From positions 4,340,001 to 4,404,000 of the forward strand of contig NW_026944386.1 of the NCBI RefSeq assembly GCF_033439725.1: DNA of 64,000 bases, given 5' to 3'. Under the pieces are notes generated by a model. It was not told the origin of the DNA and ran no database searches. It saw only the letters and a program-made list of their open reading frames with translations. Below are positions 37,499 to 48,195 of the stretch, piece after piece (positions within the stretch are counted from its first letter, which is position 1; every line of letters starts with the position of its first letter). The position numbers were made by a program, and so were the translations under genes. The DNA comes from Neurospora tetraspora (lineage: Eukaryota; Ascomycota; Sordariomycetes; Sordariales; Sordariaceae).

Positions 37499-40400
37499 AT
37501 GTCTCGACACCACACAGGGCCGCTCTCAGCGGCCACCCCAGGAGACGGCGTCAGTTACGGAAGGCAACAACAACAACAACAACAACAACAAACACAACAA
37601 CAGCAACAAGTAACAACACCTCAAACGAAATGGCATTCCCCCCACCCCACCTATCAACACCAACACCAACACCAACACCAGCACCAGCATCAGCACCCCC
37701 AACCACATCACCACCCCAATCTAGCCTCCTTCGTCAAGCCCGAACACACCCCCATGAACAGTCACAGTCACAGTCACAGTGAAACAGCCTGGTCCGCCCG
37801 CAAAAGCAGCGGCAGCACGGTCTCGGCAGCAACATCAGCCAGCTCCCGCTCGCCTTCACCGGGTACGCATTCGGACCTGGGTTCCAACTGCTACGCTGCG
37901 TCCATCAGCAGCTGGGTGACTTCGAATCCGCCGAGTACGGCTACCGAGTGCAACTTTCCTGAGGGCGATTTGGAGCCGAGTGAGAGTGTGGGGATGGGGA
38001 TGGGGAAAAAGTGGAATGATGAGTATGTTTTTTTTTTTTTTTTTTCCTTTTTTTCCGAAACGCAAAATCTTCTTTGTTTATTCAGATATGGATATATACG
38101 GTAGATGATTAGATGCTGATAACATTCCCTCAGATCATTATCATCATCATCATCATCATCAAGATCCCCCATCACCCCCGTCAGCCGTTTCACCATCGGC
38201 GGCCGCCCCGCCAAAAAGGGCCGGTACAACGCACCTAACGGTAACGGCGGCGGTGGTGGCCCCGGGAGCGGAGGAAGCAGCAGCAGCAGCAACAGCACGT
38301 CAGGAACGCGCTCGCCTTCGCGTCCCAGCTCCCTACGGAATGCCATGTTCGCCGTCGACTCTTCAGCTCCGCATCCTCATCCCCGCTCGGCGGAGGCAGA
38401 AGACATGATGTCGTGCGAGTCCGACGCCGAGAGCGGCGAGTCGGAAGACGACGACATGGACATTATGGGTGATTACCTTGACGACAACTCCTCGGAAGAG
38501 GAAGAAGAAGAAGAGGAAGACGACAACGACTGGTCTGGGCAGAATGGCAATCTGGAGTCGGCGGTGATTGAGGCCGTCAATGGGGATCTGCCGCTGGCTG
38601 CTTATTTGATTCCGATTCTGCATAGGGATTATAACCTGGCGGTTAAGAATAAGGTTGAGAGTTGGCAGTTTGGGAATACGAGCGGTAGTGGCAGTGGTGG
38701 TAACGGTGGTGGTGGGGCGCATGGGGGGAATAACCTCAGAGAGAGGGGCAATTCGGATGCGTCGAGGGGTGAGAAATCCTCTTATACGAATTCTCCACCT
38801 GGGGGCTCTGGGGGTAACGGGAATGGCAACTCGCGGAAGAGGAGGCGGCGGTCTAACTCGGATGGAGGAGGTAGGGAAGGAAGGGGGTTCGGTAACGGTG
38901 CAGGAGGTGGACGAGGCAGTGGTGATTGGGGAGGAGGCGGTGGTGGTAGAGGCGGAGGCGGTGATGGTGGTGGTGGTGATGACGGCGATGAAGACGAAGA
39001 TAAGAACATCGACACAGGATCTGGTCCCGGCGTGGCTGGCAACGAGGAGTCCCAACCGATGCTGGCATGTCCGTTCCACAAGCGCGATCCGGAAAAATAC
39101 GGGATTCAGCAGACCAATTCGGCGAATGGGAAGAAACACAAGTACAGGGCGTGTACGGGGCCGGGGTTTAAGAGTATCCAGCGGTTAAAGTGAGTTCCCG
39201 CGTCCCGGAGACTTACCTTATCGTGAAGGTGTGCGTGTCCAGAGTTAACCGACCGGTGATATAGGGAACACCTGAAACGGGTGCATTCACCCGTCCAATG
39301 TAACCGCTGCTACAAGATCTTCCCGGGGACAGATCGAGCAACTTGTCTTGCCAACTTATCGGAACACCAGAAAGAAAGCGACGCGTGCGACCTGGGGGAT
39401 CCGTCCCAGAAGGAAGGCATTGATGCAGTCCAGTGGGCGGCTCTCGAGCGGCAAAACCGCAAGAAGAACCAGGAGGCGCATAAGCTGGAGAAGTGGTTTG
39501 AGATCTGGGACGTGCTTTTTCCCGGTGCCAATCGTCCCGAAACGCCTTGTGAGTATGCCTTTCTTTTCCCTCTCTTTTCTCACGGACCCGGGATCACTGA
39601 CAAATAGCCAGGGCACGACATCAAACCCCGAATCACTCCCTTCTCCCCATCCAAAGACGGTGACGCCTTCTCCAAGCTCTTCCTTGACATTCTTGACCAC
39701 AAAATCCAGCATCAAGACATTGACTTTTCCTCGATGGGGACCGACATCGTCCGCGAGCGTCTCAAATCCGTCGTCCAACAAACCTTTAAAGCCTACGTCT
39801 CGCTACACGGACACCTCTCGACGGAAACCTCATCCTCCGAGCTCTCCAACGGCCCCGGCGGACGTAACCGCCTCTCAATAGTAGGCGGCTCCTCCACGCA
39901 CCTCTCGGCCCCCGCCACCGCCGCCTCGCACCAAATGAGCAACACCACCACCGGCACCGCGCCGACCTCTCTCGGGATGGGTACCCGAAACAACAACCCG
40001 CAAGCGCAACAAATGAACCCGTACGCGCAACACGGCATCCCCACCTCCCCCTTCCACTCCCACTCGCACTCGCACTCCCACAGCCACTACGGCCATCACT
40101 CCCCGGCCACCCAGCACCAACCCCAATTCATGGCCCACTCCCCGCACAACGGCCCCATGGCCGGCGTCTCCCCCCACGCCGTCAACGCCGTCAACGCCGC
40201 AGCCATGTCCGCCGCGGGTTACACCATGACGGGGGCCGAAGACCCGACATCCGTCGCTTCTGCTGTGGGCGTTAATGGTGGTGGTCCGGCCGCCAATTAC
40301 TTTTACACCAGCTACGCCATGTTTCCGCCGCCGCCGCACCCGGCGACGGGGACGCATGCGCATGCGGCTTGGGGAGCGCCCGGCCAGTTTGTGGCGGCCC

Positions 40401-40597
40401 ATCATCCGGCGGCCGTGCAAGCGCAGTTTGGGATGCCGCATCCTGCGCAGCAGCAGATTGGGTCGGTAGGACCCCATGGGAGTGTGGGACAGGTGGGAAA
40501 TGTTGGGCAGGTGGGACAGGTGACGCCGGATCATATGGATGTGGGTGTGGGGGGTTATCAGTTTGAGGTTGAGGCTGGGGTTAGTGCTTTTGATTAA
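37499..40597 (+). CDS. C2H2-type zinc-finger protein, candidate transcription factor
   Basis: Four exons: 37499-38022, 38134-39189, 39265-39548, 39612-40597; about 949 residues. Start at ACAATG after a pyrimidine-rich leader. The first 175 residues are low complexity (poly-Gln, Gln-His repeats, Ser). Exon 2 encodes an acidic stretch, then a Gly-rich linker with RKRRRRS, and then CPFHKRDPEKYG. The junction to exon 3 gives FKSIQRLKEHLKRVHSP and CNRCYKIFPGTD, a widespread fungal zinc-finger module, followed by KKNQEAHKLEKWFEIWDVLF and RPETPWHD across the last intron. The C-terminal region is rich in His, Gly, Pro and Gln. DNA binding and a nuclear role are inferred from the finger type; no target is known. 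A poly-T run lies at the start of intron 1. Confidence 0.87.
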
Positions 40598-41221
40598 GCT
40601 GGGTCGGTTCTTGGTTGTGGTTCTCATGTATGGATGGATGGCTGTGAAGGTTTGTGAAGGAAGGACAATGTTGACTGGTGACGGAGTGGAGGTTTGTAAC
40701 TGCATTTTGGGCTTGGGCTGTTCGGTCTGCTTTTCTAGGGGTTGGTTGACTTTTCGATGGCGTAAGGAAGGTAAGAAAGAAAGAAAGGTCCGGGACTGGC
40801 AGGGTTAAGGGCCTAAGGAGTTATAGGCCACTGTTTGTTTACATTACCTCTTGGACCGCTAGGGGTCGGCATTTTGATATTTAGGTAGTATTAGTGATGG
40901 TGGTGATGGAAGCATCGAGGATAACTTGATGCGGCGGAGATCGTTATAGTTGGACGGAGACCTCTTGAAACAAAACAAAGGTTTATGAGTATCAACAACT
41001 TTCAGAATAGGGCTTGGCTTAGTTCTTGTGAGCAACCGTAGCTGATAAGAAGAGATTTTGAACTGAAGCCTTGGTAAAGGACTTTGAAGATGTCGATGAG
41101 AAGACGTGATAAATAAAAACACTTGGTCCAGGCACGTGCCAGGAAACACCGAACAGTGACTGCATGGACCCCCGCAGCTAGGTGTCTTGGCGGCGTGTCT
41201 TGGCATTTTCTGCCGGGCCCG

Positions 41222-41600
41222 TTAAAACGACTGTGTCTCCTAGTTGAACGACTGTCCCTCACCACACAAATCCATCGGCCTTGGCGCGGCCCACCATACT
41301 GAACTGCCAAGCTTGGCATCCGTGGTACTTGTCCGCTCACAATTACCACCAAAAGTTATGACCAGAATCATCGTTCAACACCACGACGTTCAAAGCTCAA
41401 AACCGCGTCGTTTTCAAGGTCAAACTCACATTCATACGCGGGGGCCTCTCGCCGGCCCCCTGCACCCCCGGAACTAACCCTAACTGACCCTAACCGCTAA
41501 CCCTAACACTAACTAAGCCTGACCCTAACCTCCGCGGTAGGCGTTTTTACAGCATGTCAGGTACAGACAGTCGTTTTAATATGAGACACAGTCGTTTTAA
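41222..41600. mobile_element. TTAA-bounded inverted-repeat element, 379 bp
   Basis: The left end TTAAAACGACTGTGTCTC and right end (reverse complement) are identical over 18 bp. Each is followed a few bases on by a second CGACTGTC copy, giving arms of about 40 bp. If TTAA is the target duplication, as in piggyBac-type elements, the element starts AACGACTGTG. No transposase is encoded. Confidence 0.65.
41476..41529 (+). repeat. Interstitial telomere-like motifs
   Basis: Four CCCTAA units in 54 bp, irregularly spaced by variant units such as ACTAA and GCTAA. The C-rich telomere strand of most ascomycetes is (CCCTAA)n. They lie inside the TTAA-bounded element. Confidence 0.75.
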
Positions 41601-42440
41601 ATTGCCAGCCCTGAATTGGTAAAGACAGGGACAAGGTCTGAGACTCCACATTGCAGCAAGCTAATGTACCTAGGCTAGGTGCCGTGCTTGCCTAGGCCAA
41701 GGCGCATCTTCAGCAGTCATTCGCTAGAAACAAAGCCGACAAGCCCTGGAAGTTACGACATTGAACCTTCTCGATCTTCACAAATCCGGTCCTGTCATTC
41801 GCGCAATTGGATGCGACATGCAATTTCCGCTTATCGCTCGCGTTACGACGACTCGTGCTTCCTTCCTTCAATCTTCCACTTCCCCATTTCCCCTCTTTCT
41901 TTCTTCCAACAACCCCTCGCTTCAACCAAGTCTGTCGCCATTGACACCTTCGAAAGACAAGAAGCTGGCTCTGGACCGCCCTCACTTTGCTTGTTTTTCT
42001 TTTTGGATACCCATTTGCTGTTCATCGCGCGTTGCTCAAGACCAGACACCGGACGGACGGCATCGTAATCGCACCTCATCTCGGTCATCGCCATCCCGAA
42101 TAATCAACGAAAGAGTCTGATTCCCCTTACATTAGCGCGACCCCGCCCTACGCCTGACGACATCATCACCAAGAGACAACGACGACGACGGCATCTCTCC
42201 TCTCTTCCATCCTGACCACAATTTCGAACCGAAGTTTACTTAGCCCAGCAACGACATCGAGCTACAGTCAATTACTCCCGACTCGTCCACGGGACCACGC
42301 TCCCATACGGGTGTTCGATGCCATCCCCCTAATCACGTCGATCCTCGATAGACTTCGCCTATCAGATATCCTCGCCGTACGAGAGCCCATCACACATATA
42401 TATACCTTCAACACACTCGCGGATAGTTGCACCGAAATAG

Positions 42441-45400
42441 ATGGCCCCGACAATGTTGTCGCGACTACACCTCCGACGTCCGCCTTCCACGCCGTCGTCT
42501 CCTCAAGTGAGCTCCCTGGACCTGGATACAGCATCCCAGACTCCGACAGCTCCCGATGGCCGACCACAGTCAGCCAAATCGGCTAGCTCCTCCCACATTC
42601 CGTCCACCCTATCGACGACCCCAAAACCGATACCGAATATTAGCGACAATGGAGGCATCAGCGCAGCAGGTTCAGTCAGCGGAATGCCTTTACAGATGTA
42701 TCGCTCCGCCGGAAGTTCGGCCTCTAGCCAGCCTTCGGAGAGTCACAAGCCGCGAACAAAGCAGGCTCCGCCGCCCATCGATACTACCGCCGCTACTCGG
42801 GGGTCCTTGGCCACGAGACTCAGCAAGATCTCGTCCTTCGTGACCCCAACCGACCTTAATAGCAGTGGCCCTTTCGGCAAACGTCCCACGGGGAAGCGCA
42901 TGGCTAGCGAGCCAGCTACCAAAGCTACCACCACTCCGGAATCCGCAAAATCCAAAAAGTCCTTGCCCTTCCTCAAGAAGCACTCGGTGTCCAATTTGTG
43001 GATGAGGAGGAAGACTGCGCAAAACCCACCGGATCTGCCACCCCTGTCCTCCTCGGCCGAGCCTACCTATGACCCGCGTATCCGGGGCACAAAGGTCCAC
43101 GATTTCAGTGCTCCCAGACCCAAGCGGACGACGTCGCAGAATGAGGCGGTGGTTAGTCCCGTCAAGGAGTCTCCAAGTAATGACGCTGCATCGAAACCAT
43201 ATACAGCGGAAGCGAGTACGGGTAGCACCCTGGTGGGAACGTCACAGCCCCTGGCTCCTGGTCTCAATGACGTTGCCATTTCCTCTCCGTCGGGGGTGCA
43301 AGACACGGGACCGACCAGGGGCAACAGTGACGCGAGATCAATACCTCAAGATGCCTTACCATCACCACTTCTTGCCAACCCTTCGCCGGATGAACAGGAC
43401 GCGCGGCCATCAGTACAGCTCAGGGATGATCCCGTTCCAGCCCTGGGTCCTTCGTCTTCGGTGGCATCTCAGGATACTCTGACCGGAACAATTGCCGGCC
43501 CTAACGCCAATGCTTCAGTCCGAACTGCCAGATCACGCAACCTTTCTAAGCGATCCATCCGTGATTCTGCTCTTTCCGGCATTCCAAAACACATGAAGAG
43601 CACGTCTTCTCGGTTCAGCTTCGACATGATGGGCTCAGCCGACGAGGAGAAGGCGTTGGAAGAACGACATCGGCAGCGTCAACGAGAGAAGGGAGGCGGT
43701 GCCACAAGTGCCCTGAGGCAAGAACACGATTCCAGATTTGATGACCTGGAAGAGGAAGATTTCGACTATGACGCCATGATGGACGACGACGGTCTGGAAG
43801 AGCCCATTCCCGGTGTGAATGCGGATTACGAAGATGACTACATGGAAGAACCAATTCCAGGGGTCAACGCGGACTACATGGAAGAACCAATTCCCGGCGT
43901 TAATGCGGACTACGATGATCTAGAGGAACCCATCCCTGGTGTCAATGCTGATTACGAAGAGCTTCCTGAGGAAAGTCAAGACAACGACTACGATCCTGAA
44001 ACAGACCCAGACAATGATCAAGAGAACTTCGCTGGGTTTGACTTTCAGCGGTCAAACAAGAGCTCCGGCCCCATTACACCCCATAGTCCTGTCATCGCTT
44101 CAACACCCAGCAATGAGACCGACCAGCCCATCGCCTCATCCGTAACGGAGAACAGTACTCCAGATTTACCAGAATGCGCCGCAATGCCTGACCTGGCTGC
44201 TCCCGCACCAGCTCTTCCGGTACCACATCAGTCATCAAGCCCTGAAACTACTCGCGCACCAATCACTCCAGAACCTATTCCTATAGGGTTACCACCGACC
44301 AACCCCACCCGCAGAGAGGATGATAACGACATCTACTTTGACAACGGCTTGGCGGATGAACTTGATTTCCAGGGCGATGGGACCCATTTTGATGAGTCCC
44401 TCTTCGATCTCGACGATACCGATCAATATGGCCGCCCAATCCCCGGTGCGTTTGCTCGGGCGGCTGAGCAGGCGCGGGCACGGCAGCTAGCCCAACTTGC
44501 TGAGTCCAATGCCGCAGCTGCCCCTGGTGTTGACCCAGTGCAGTCGACGGTTGCTGGCTCCCTGCATGCCCTCTCTACTGGAGAAGACCCTTCTTCTACC
44601 CAGCTCCCTCAGATGCCTACCCAAGCCATGCAACAAATGTCGATATCTGGCCTTGATATGGCATACCAGGCTGCCCTGGCCGAAGCAGCCCAAAGAGCAG
44701 CAGAATCCGGCAAGTTCCGGAGAAGTTCGTCACCTGCTGTACCTGAAGAGCCTACTGTCACGTCACCCACCGATTCGGCCCAGTCGCGTGACTTCGTACA
44801 GCAAAACGAGCTGGACAACTATGAGAACGATGACGATGGCTTCGGCGAAGGGTTAGACGATTACGATTTTGATGATGAGGCCATTATTGCCGAAGCTAAC
44901 GCTAGTGCACTAGCGAACGACTCTGATGGTTGGTACGGTCAAGAATTTGGCTTCTACTCTGCTCCCTTGGCCCAATCAGGCCACGGCTACGGCAGCTCAT
45001 CCTCTAGTCGCAATCCCCCCGACTCAGAGAACCCCTTCCAGTATTCTTATGGTGGCTACTTCGGCCCTGCAGGCGAGGGCGTCTTCCGGTCCAAGAGTGG
45101 CCGCGTCGTCTGTCGCGAACCTACCCTCACACCCATCACGGAAACGTCCGAGTACTCTAACCGCAACTCGATCATGAGCCTCAACCTTCCACCATCCATC
45201 GATGCTCGTAATTCGACATCTCTGCAAAGCCCCACTCTGGCCCAACTGGCCCTGATGGACGACGACGAGTTCGATTCGATCAAGAAGCTGCGCAAAAAGA
45301 CATGGGCAGGCTCTCAAGCCAGCATTATGAGCTCCCGAGAGGGAAGTCCCCGGGCCGAAAGGGCGCCGCAACTTATTGACCCGGCTGGTTCACCATTTGC

Positions 45401-45887
45401 TGCAACGACTGGCGGTCATTTCGGGGCGGGCCTTGGCGCGTATGACCAAATTAAGAGAAGTCCTTACTCAATGTTGAGTAGTTCGCAACCAGGAGGTGAG
45501 GGAAGGTCGATCAGTCCCACGCTTACGAACAAGATTCAAGCGGTGACTATGCCGATTGGACCTGTTCCTGGGTTCGTCTCTCCCAATGATATGGGGCTTT
45601 CCCAGCAACAACCTTCGCTTCTTGGTCCACCTGTTATGATGCCCACGTCAGCACCGCAACAATTACCGGTGGGAATAGGACTGGGAGGTGGACAAGGCTG
45701 TCCCCCAGTTGACGAAAGTGAGGAGTATGAGACCTCGGGGGTGGTGTCGAGGGGTTCACAGAAGCCCCTTCAAGAAAATGCGAGGGTTAATGGTGGAATA
45801 ACGTATGGTTCGTTGGGGAGACGTACATCTGTTGTTGGAGGTGTCGGACAACAGGAGCAGAAGAAGAAGGTGGTGGGGTGGGCATGA
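42441..45887 (+). CDS. Long disordered fungal protein with tandem acidic repeats, function unknown
   Basis: Single exon, 1148 residues, starting at ATGGCCCCG. Most of it is Ser/Pro/Thr-rich and predicted disordered, with no catalytic or membrane domain visible. Ordered-looking motifs include TYDPRIRGTKVHDFSAPRPK near residue 210, FSFDMMGSADEEKALEER near 390, and DDNDIYFDNGLADELDF near 625. RPIPGAFARAAEQARARQ follows near 670. Residues about 450-510 carry four close copies of EEPIPGVNADY. The C-terminal part has short motifs such as RKKTWAGSQASIMSSREGSP. The pattern of conserved-looking islands in disorder suggests a scaffold or signalling-regulator role, but I do not recognise a named family. 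Confidence 0.82.
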   Translation: MAPTMLSRLHLRRPPSTPSSPQVSSLDLDTASQTPTAPDGRPQSAKSASSSHIPSTLSTTPKPIPNISDNGGISAAGSVSGMPLQMYRSAGSSASSQPSESHKPRTKQAPPPIDTTAATRGSLATRLSKISSFVTPTDLNSSGPFGKRPTGKRMASEPATKATTTPESAKSKKSLPFLKKHSVSNLWMRRKTAQNPPDLPPLSSSAEPTYDPRIRGTKVHDFSAPRPKRTTSQNEAVVSPVKESPSNDAASKPYTAEASTGSTLVGTSQPLAPGLNDVAISSPSGVQDTGPTRGNSDARSIPQDALPSPLLANPSPDEQDARPSVQLRDDPVPALGPSSSVASQDTLTGTIAGPNANASVRTARSRNLSKRSIRDSALSGIPKHMKSTSSRFSFDMMGSADEEKALEERHRQRQREKGGGATSALRQEHDSRFDDLEEEDFDYDAMMDDDGLEEPIPGVNADYEDDYMEEPIPGVNADYMEEPIPGVNADYDDLEEPIPGVNADYEELPEESQDNDYDPETDPDNDQENFAGFDFQRSNKSSGPITPHSPVIASTPSNETDQPIASSVTENSTPDLPECAAMPDLAAPAPALPVPHQSSSPETTRAPITPEPIPIGLPPTNPTRREDDNDIYFDNGLADELDFQGDGTHFDESLFDLDDTDQYGRPIPGAFARAAEQARARQLAQLAESNAAAAPGVDPVQSTVAGSLHALSTGEDPSSTQLPQMPTQAMQQMSISGLDMAYQAALAEAAQRAAESGKFRRSSSPAVPEEPTVTSPTDSAQSRDFVQQNELDNYENDDDGFGEGLDDYDFDDEAIIAEANASALANDSDGWYGQEFGFYSAPLAQSGHGYGSSSSSRNPPDSENPFQYSYGGYFGPAGEGVFRSKSGRVVCREPTLTPITETSEYSNRNSIMSLNLPPSIDARNSTSLQSPTLAQLALMDDDEFDSIKKLRKKTWAGSQASIMSSREGSPRAERAPQLIDPAGSPFAATTGGHFGAGLGAYDQIKRSPYSMLSSSQPGGEGRSISPTLTNKIQAVTMPIGPVPGFVSPNDMGLSQQQPSLLGPPVMMPTSAPQQLPVGIGLGGGQGCPPVDESEEYETSGVVSRGSQKPLQENARVNGGITYGSLGRRTSVVGGVGQQEQKKKVVGWA
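43790..43965 (+). repeat. Four in-frame tandem repeats inside the disordered-protein gene
   Basis: Four copies of the codons for EEPIPGVNADY, separated by 0-5 acidic residues, with synonymous differences between copies. This shows an older, selected coding repeat and not a recent slippage event. Confidence 0.9.
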
Positions 45888-47382
45888 GCTGGATATGTCC
45901 TTTTGCTGTTGAGAAGTTGAAGCATCTGTATATACCTTATTGCTTTCTGGATACCATAGCGAACATGTTTCAACGTTAATGACATATTGGATACAGTTCG
46001 TTTTTTGTCATGTGTCACCCTCGCCGTCGAACCGACTAAAATGATGGCCTATCTCGCCTAGAATGACGGTCTCTACAAGTACAGAATCAATCACTTTATC
46101 ACATCTTTGGGTCCCCCTCAATTGCCATACCCGCGACCATGTTTCAACGTCAATTCCACATTGGATACAGCCCAGTCTTTGTCACATGTGGCCCTCACCG
46201 TCGCCCTATAAGGCTAGACATGGTGTATGATGGGTCTCGCGCCACGTTGCCAAGCTCTGAGAAGCTACCAAGCCAGCAACTGTTCCCATTATGAGTTAGT
46301 GCGAGGAGGCCTGCGTATTCGGCTTATGGACAATGCTTCATTCGTTGCTTGAATTGGTGCTACATAGGTCGTAGGAAAGAGAGTGGTGAGCTAGAAGAGT
46401 CGAACCGCTGATGCGATTGGAAAGGGAGGTGCCACCCCCCAGGGCTGGGAGATAACCACAAAAGCAAGAACAGAGATCGCAAAAGAACCCAACACGAAGT
46501 CTCCGAAGAACTAGCCATGAAACGAGGAATCAGTTGCCTAGGGACGGTCAACCCTGTCGCTAAGCCACGATAAACTTCATTACATACTTTGAGTCTCGAG
46601 CAGCTGCCAACAAGAGAATGGTTGGCCCTTGAAGCGCGGAGTGTCCGACCAGAACAATTCCGAATGATGCAGTGACGACGACAGGGTTAGGGTCCAAAGC
46701 CAAGTCGGCCAAGTCTTCAGAGTTGTCAGGGGCATCCAACCAAAAGAGGAAATCCGTCAACAAAGAAGAGCGAAGTCTTGCCAAGCTTCCGAGCCGGATG
46801 AGAGTGAGACAAAGGCCTTGTAACGGAAACAATTAGACCCTTGGTGGAATATGCTTCTTTGTGAACTGAACAGACACTTATCTATCCCAGGACAAGACAA
46901 TGCATACCAGGTATTGAAGCGGGTTGAAGCCATTGTTTGTCACTTTCAACGTCTACCCGGTGAAGATCTGCCGAGAACCAAGGAGTCCGAAAGGAGTTCG
47001 AAAGAGAGAGCGAGTCAGTTCCTTGGATGACGGCTGTTCACGAAAGAAATCAGTGGAGAAGAAGCACATTGTTTAAAGGACTTCTACTCGGTTCTGGTCA
47101 TGAACAGCGAGTCTATCCCGTCAATACCTCTACGCTAGCGAGAACGAGATCGGTGAAGAATTCCATTGTTGACGGAACGAAGGAAGGATCGAGAGGGGCC
47201 GAGGGGGAGATGGAATGGGGTATAAATCTGGGCGTGGTCCGACCCGTTTGAAGTGCAACCGAAAGTCAACAACAGCAACAGCAGCAACAAGAGCAACCAG
47301 CAAGAAACAATTAACAACACTAACAAAAAACTCAACTCACCTCAACCAAACCCCAAACCACCTCACCAAACACTCCCCCAAA
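45888..47382. other. Intergenic with a diverged direct duplication
   Basis: About 1.5 kb. A segment starting CATGTTTCAACGT occurs at 45964 and again at 46138, with about 75-100 bp of similarity. No gene is supported; a CA-rich leader with AAC repeats (47260-47380) is the likely 5' UTR of the next gene. Confidence 0.55.
45961..46240 (+). repeat. Direct repeat, two diverged copies 174 bp apart
   Basis: Copies at about 45961-46060 and 46135-46240 share CATGTTTCAACGT, ATTGGATACAG, TTTGTCA and ATGTG followed by CCCTC and CCGTCG in the same order. They lie directly downstream of the gene ending at 45887. Confidence 0.8.
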
Positions 47383-48195
47383 ATGCCCGAATCCTACTAC
47401 AGCGGCGTCGGCTACCCCTACCCCGTCGAGGCCCGCATGCGCTCCTCCGTCGCCGGCTCCGTCGCCCCCTCCACCGCCTCCCAATCCACCATCCGTCCCT
47501 CACATGTTGTAAACCAACAGGGCCAACTAGCCATCGACTACCCCGCCAGCCAAATCAGCCGTGCCTCCCACTCCCCGTCCCAGGCTGGTTCGTACCACTC
47601 CCTCCGTGACGTCGGTCCCTCCGATTCCTGTAGCAATGTCGGCTCCGTGGAGTCTACTAGCTCGCGCGCCAGCCGTGCTTCTAACGTCAGTCGCGCTTCT
47701 ACTGTCCGCCCTGAGGACTCGCTCAGCCAAGTCGGTGCTCCTGCTGCTCCTAGTGTGAAGTATGGTCGTGGCAAGGACTTATCAGGACGGGAATTGGCGT
47801 TGCTTAATGCCCAAGGCCACTCACATGCCCCGACCGAGTTCTCTCAGTCCCAGTCTCAAAACCAGGGCCCCGGCCCGCAACTCCTCCCCTATACCGCCTC
47901 CACCGCAGGGTCCAACGTCTCGTCTGATAGCACTTTGGTAATCGACATGCGTGATCCTAACCGGCGCAACCCTCACCCCAGCAATCCCCAAGGACAAGGT
48001 AATGGAGGTCGTGGTGGCGGTGGAAGTGCCTACCCGTCTGACCCCCCGACGGTAGTCGTCACGGAGGCGGATATCGCGAGGGGGAGGGAGATGTGGCCTG
48101 GTTTGGATCGGGAGAGTGTTAAGTGTAGGATGAAGGTGGTGTTGATTAGGGAGAGGGTGCAGGAGAGGGGGAGGGTTGCGTTTGGGAGGCGTTAG
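47383..48195 (+). CDS. Small Ser-rich protein, function unknown
   Basis: Single exon, 270 residues from the Met at 47383 (AAAATGCCC); in-frame codons upstream read as a CA-rich leader. The N terminus, MPESYYSGVGYPYPVEARMR, is followed by long Ser/Arg/Ala-rich low-complexity stretches (SRASRASNVSRAST). The only ordered-looking part is the last 50 residues (TVVVTEADIARGREMWPG, then RCMKVVLIRERVQE-like helix), which may be a short helical domain. There is no signal peptide or membrane helix. I do not recognise the family. Confidence 0.7.
   Translation: MPESYYSGVGYPYPVEARMRSSVAGSVAPSTASQSTIRPSHVVNQQGQLAIDYPASQISRASHSPSQAGSYHSLRDVGPSDSCSNVGSVESTSSRASRASNVSRASTVRPEDSLSQVGAPAAPSVKYGRGKDLSGRELALLNAQGHSHAPTEFSQSQSQNQGPGPQLLPYTASTAGSNVSSDSTLVIDMRDPNRRNPHPSNPQGQGNGGRGGGGSAYPSDPPTVVVTEADIARGREMWPGLDRESVKCRMKVVLIRERVQERGRVAFGRR

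Larger units (their letters stand above)
40598..42440. other. Intergenic, with an inverted-repeat element
   Basis: About 1.8 kb between two plus-strand genes. It holds the TTAA-bounded element at 41222-41600. From about 41680 the sequence looks like promoter and long 5' UTR of the downstream gene; frames there are short and overlapping. Confidence 0.55.

Noticed and set aside
38363-39139. 258-codon minus-strand frame
   Set aside because: Antisense of exon 2 of the zinc-finger gene; Thr/Pro/Arg low complexity mirrors the Gly/Asp-rich sense strand.
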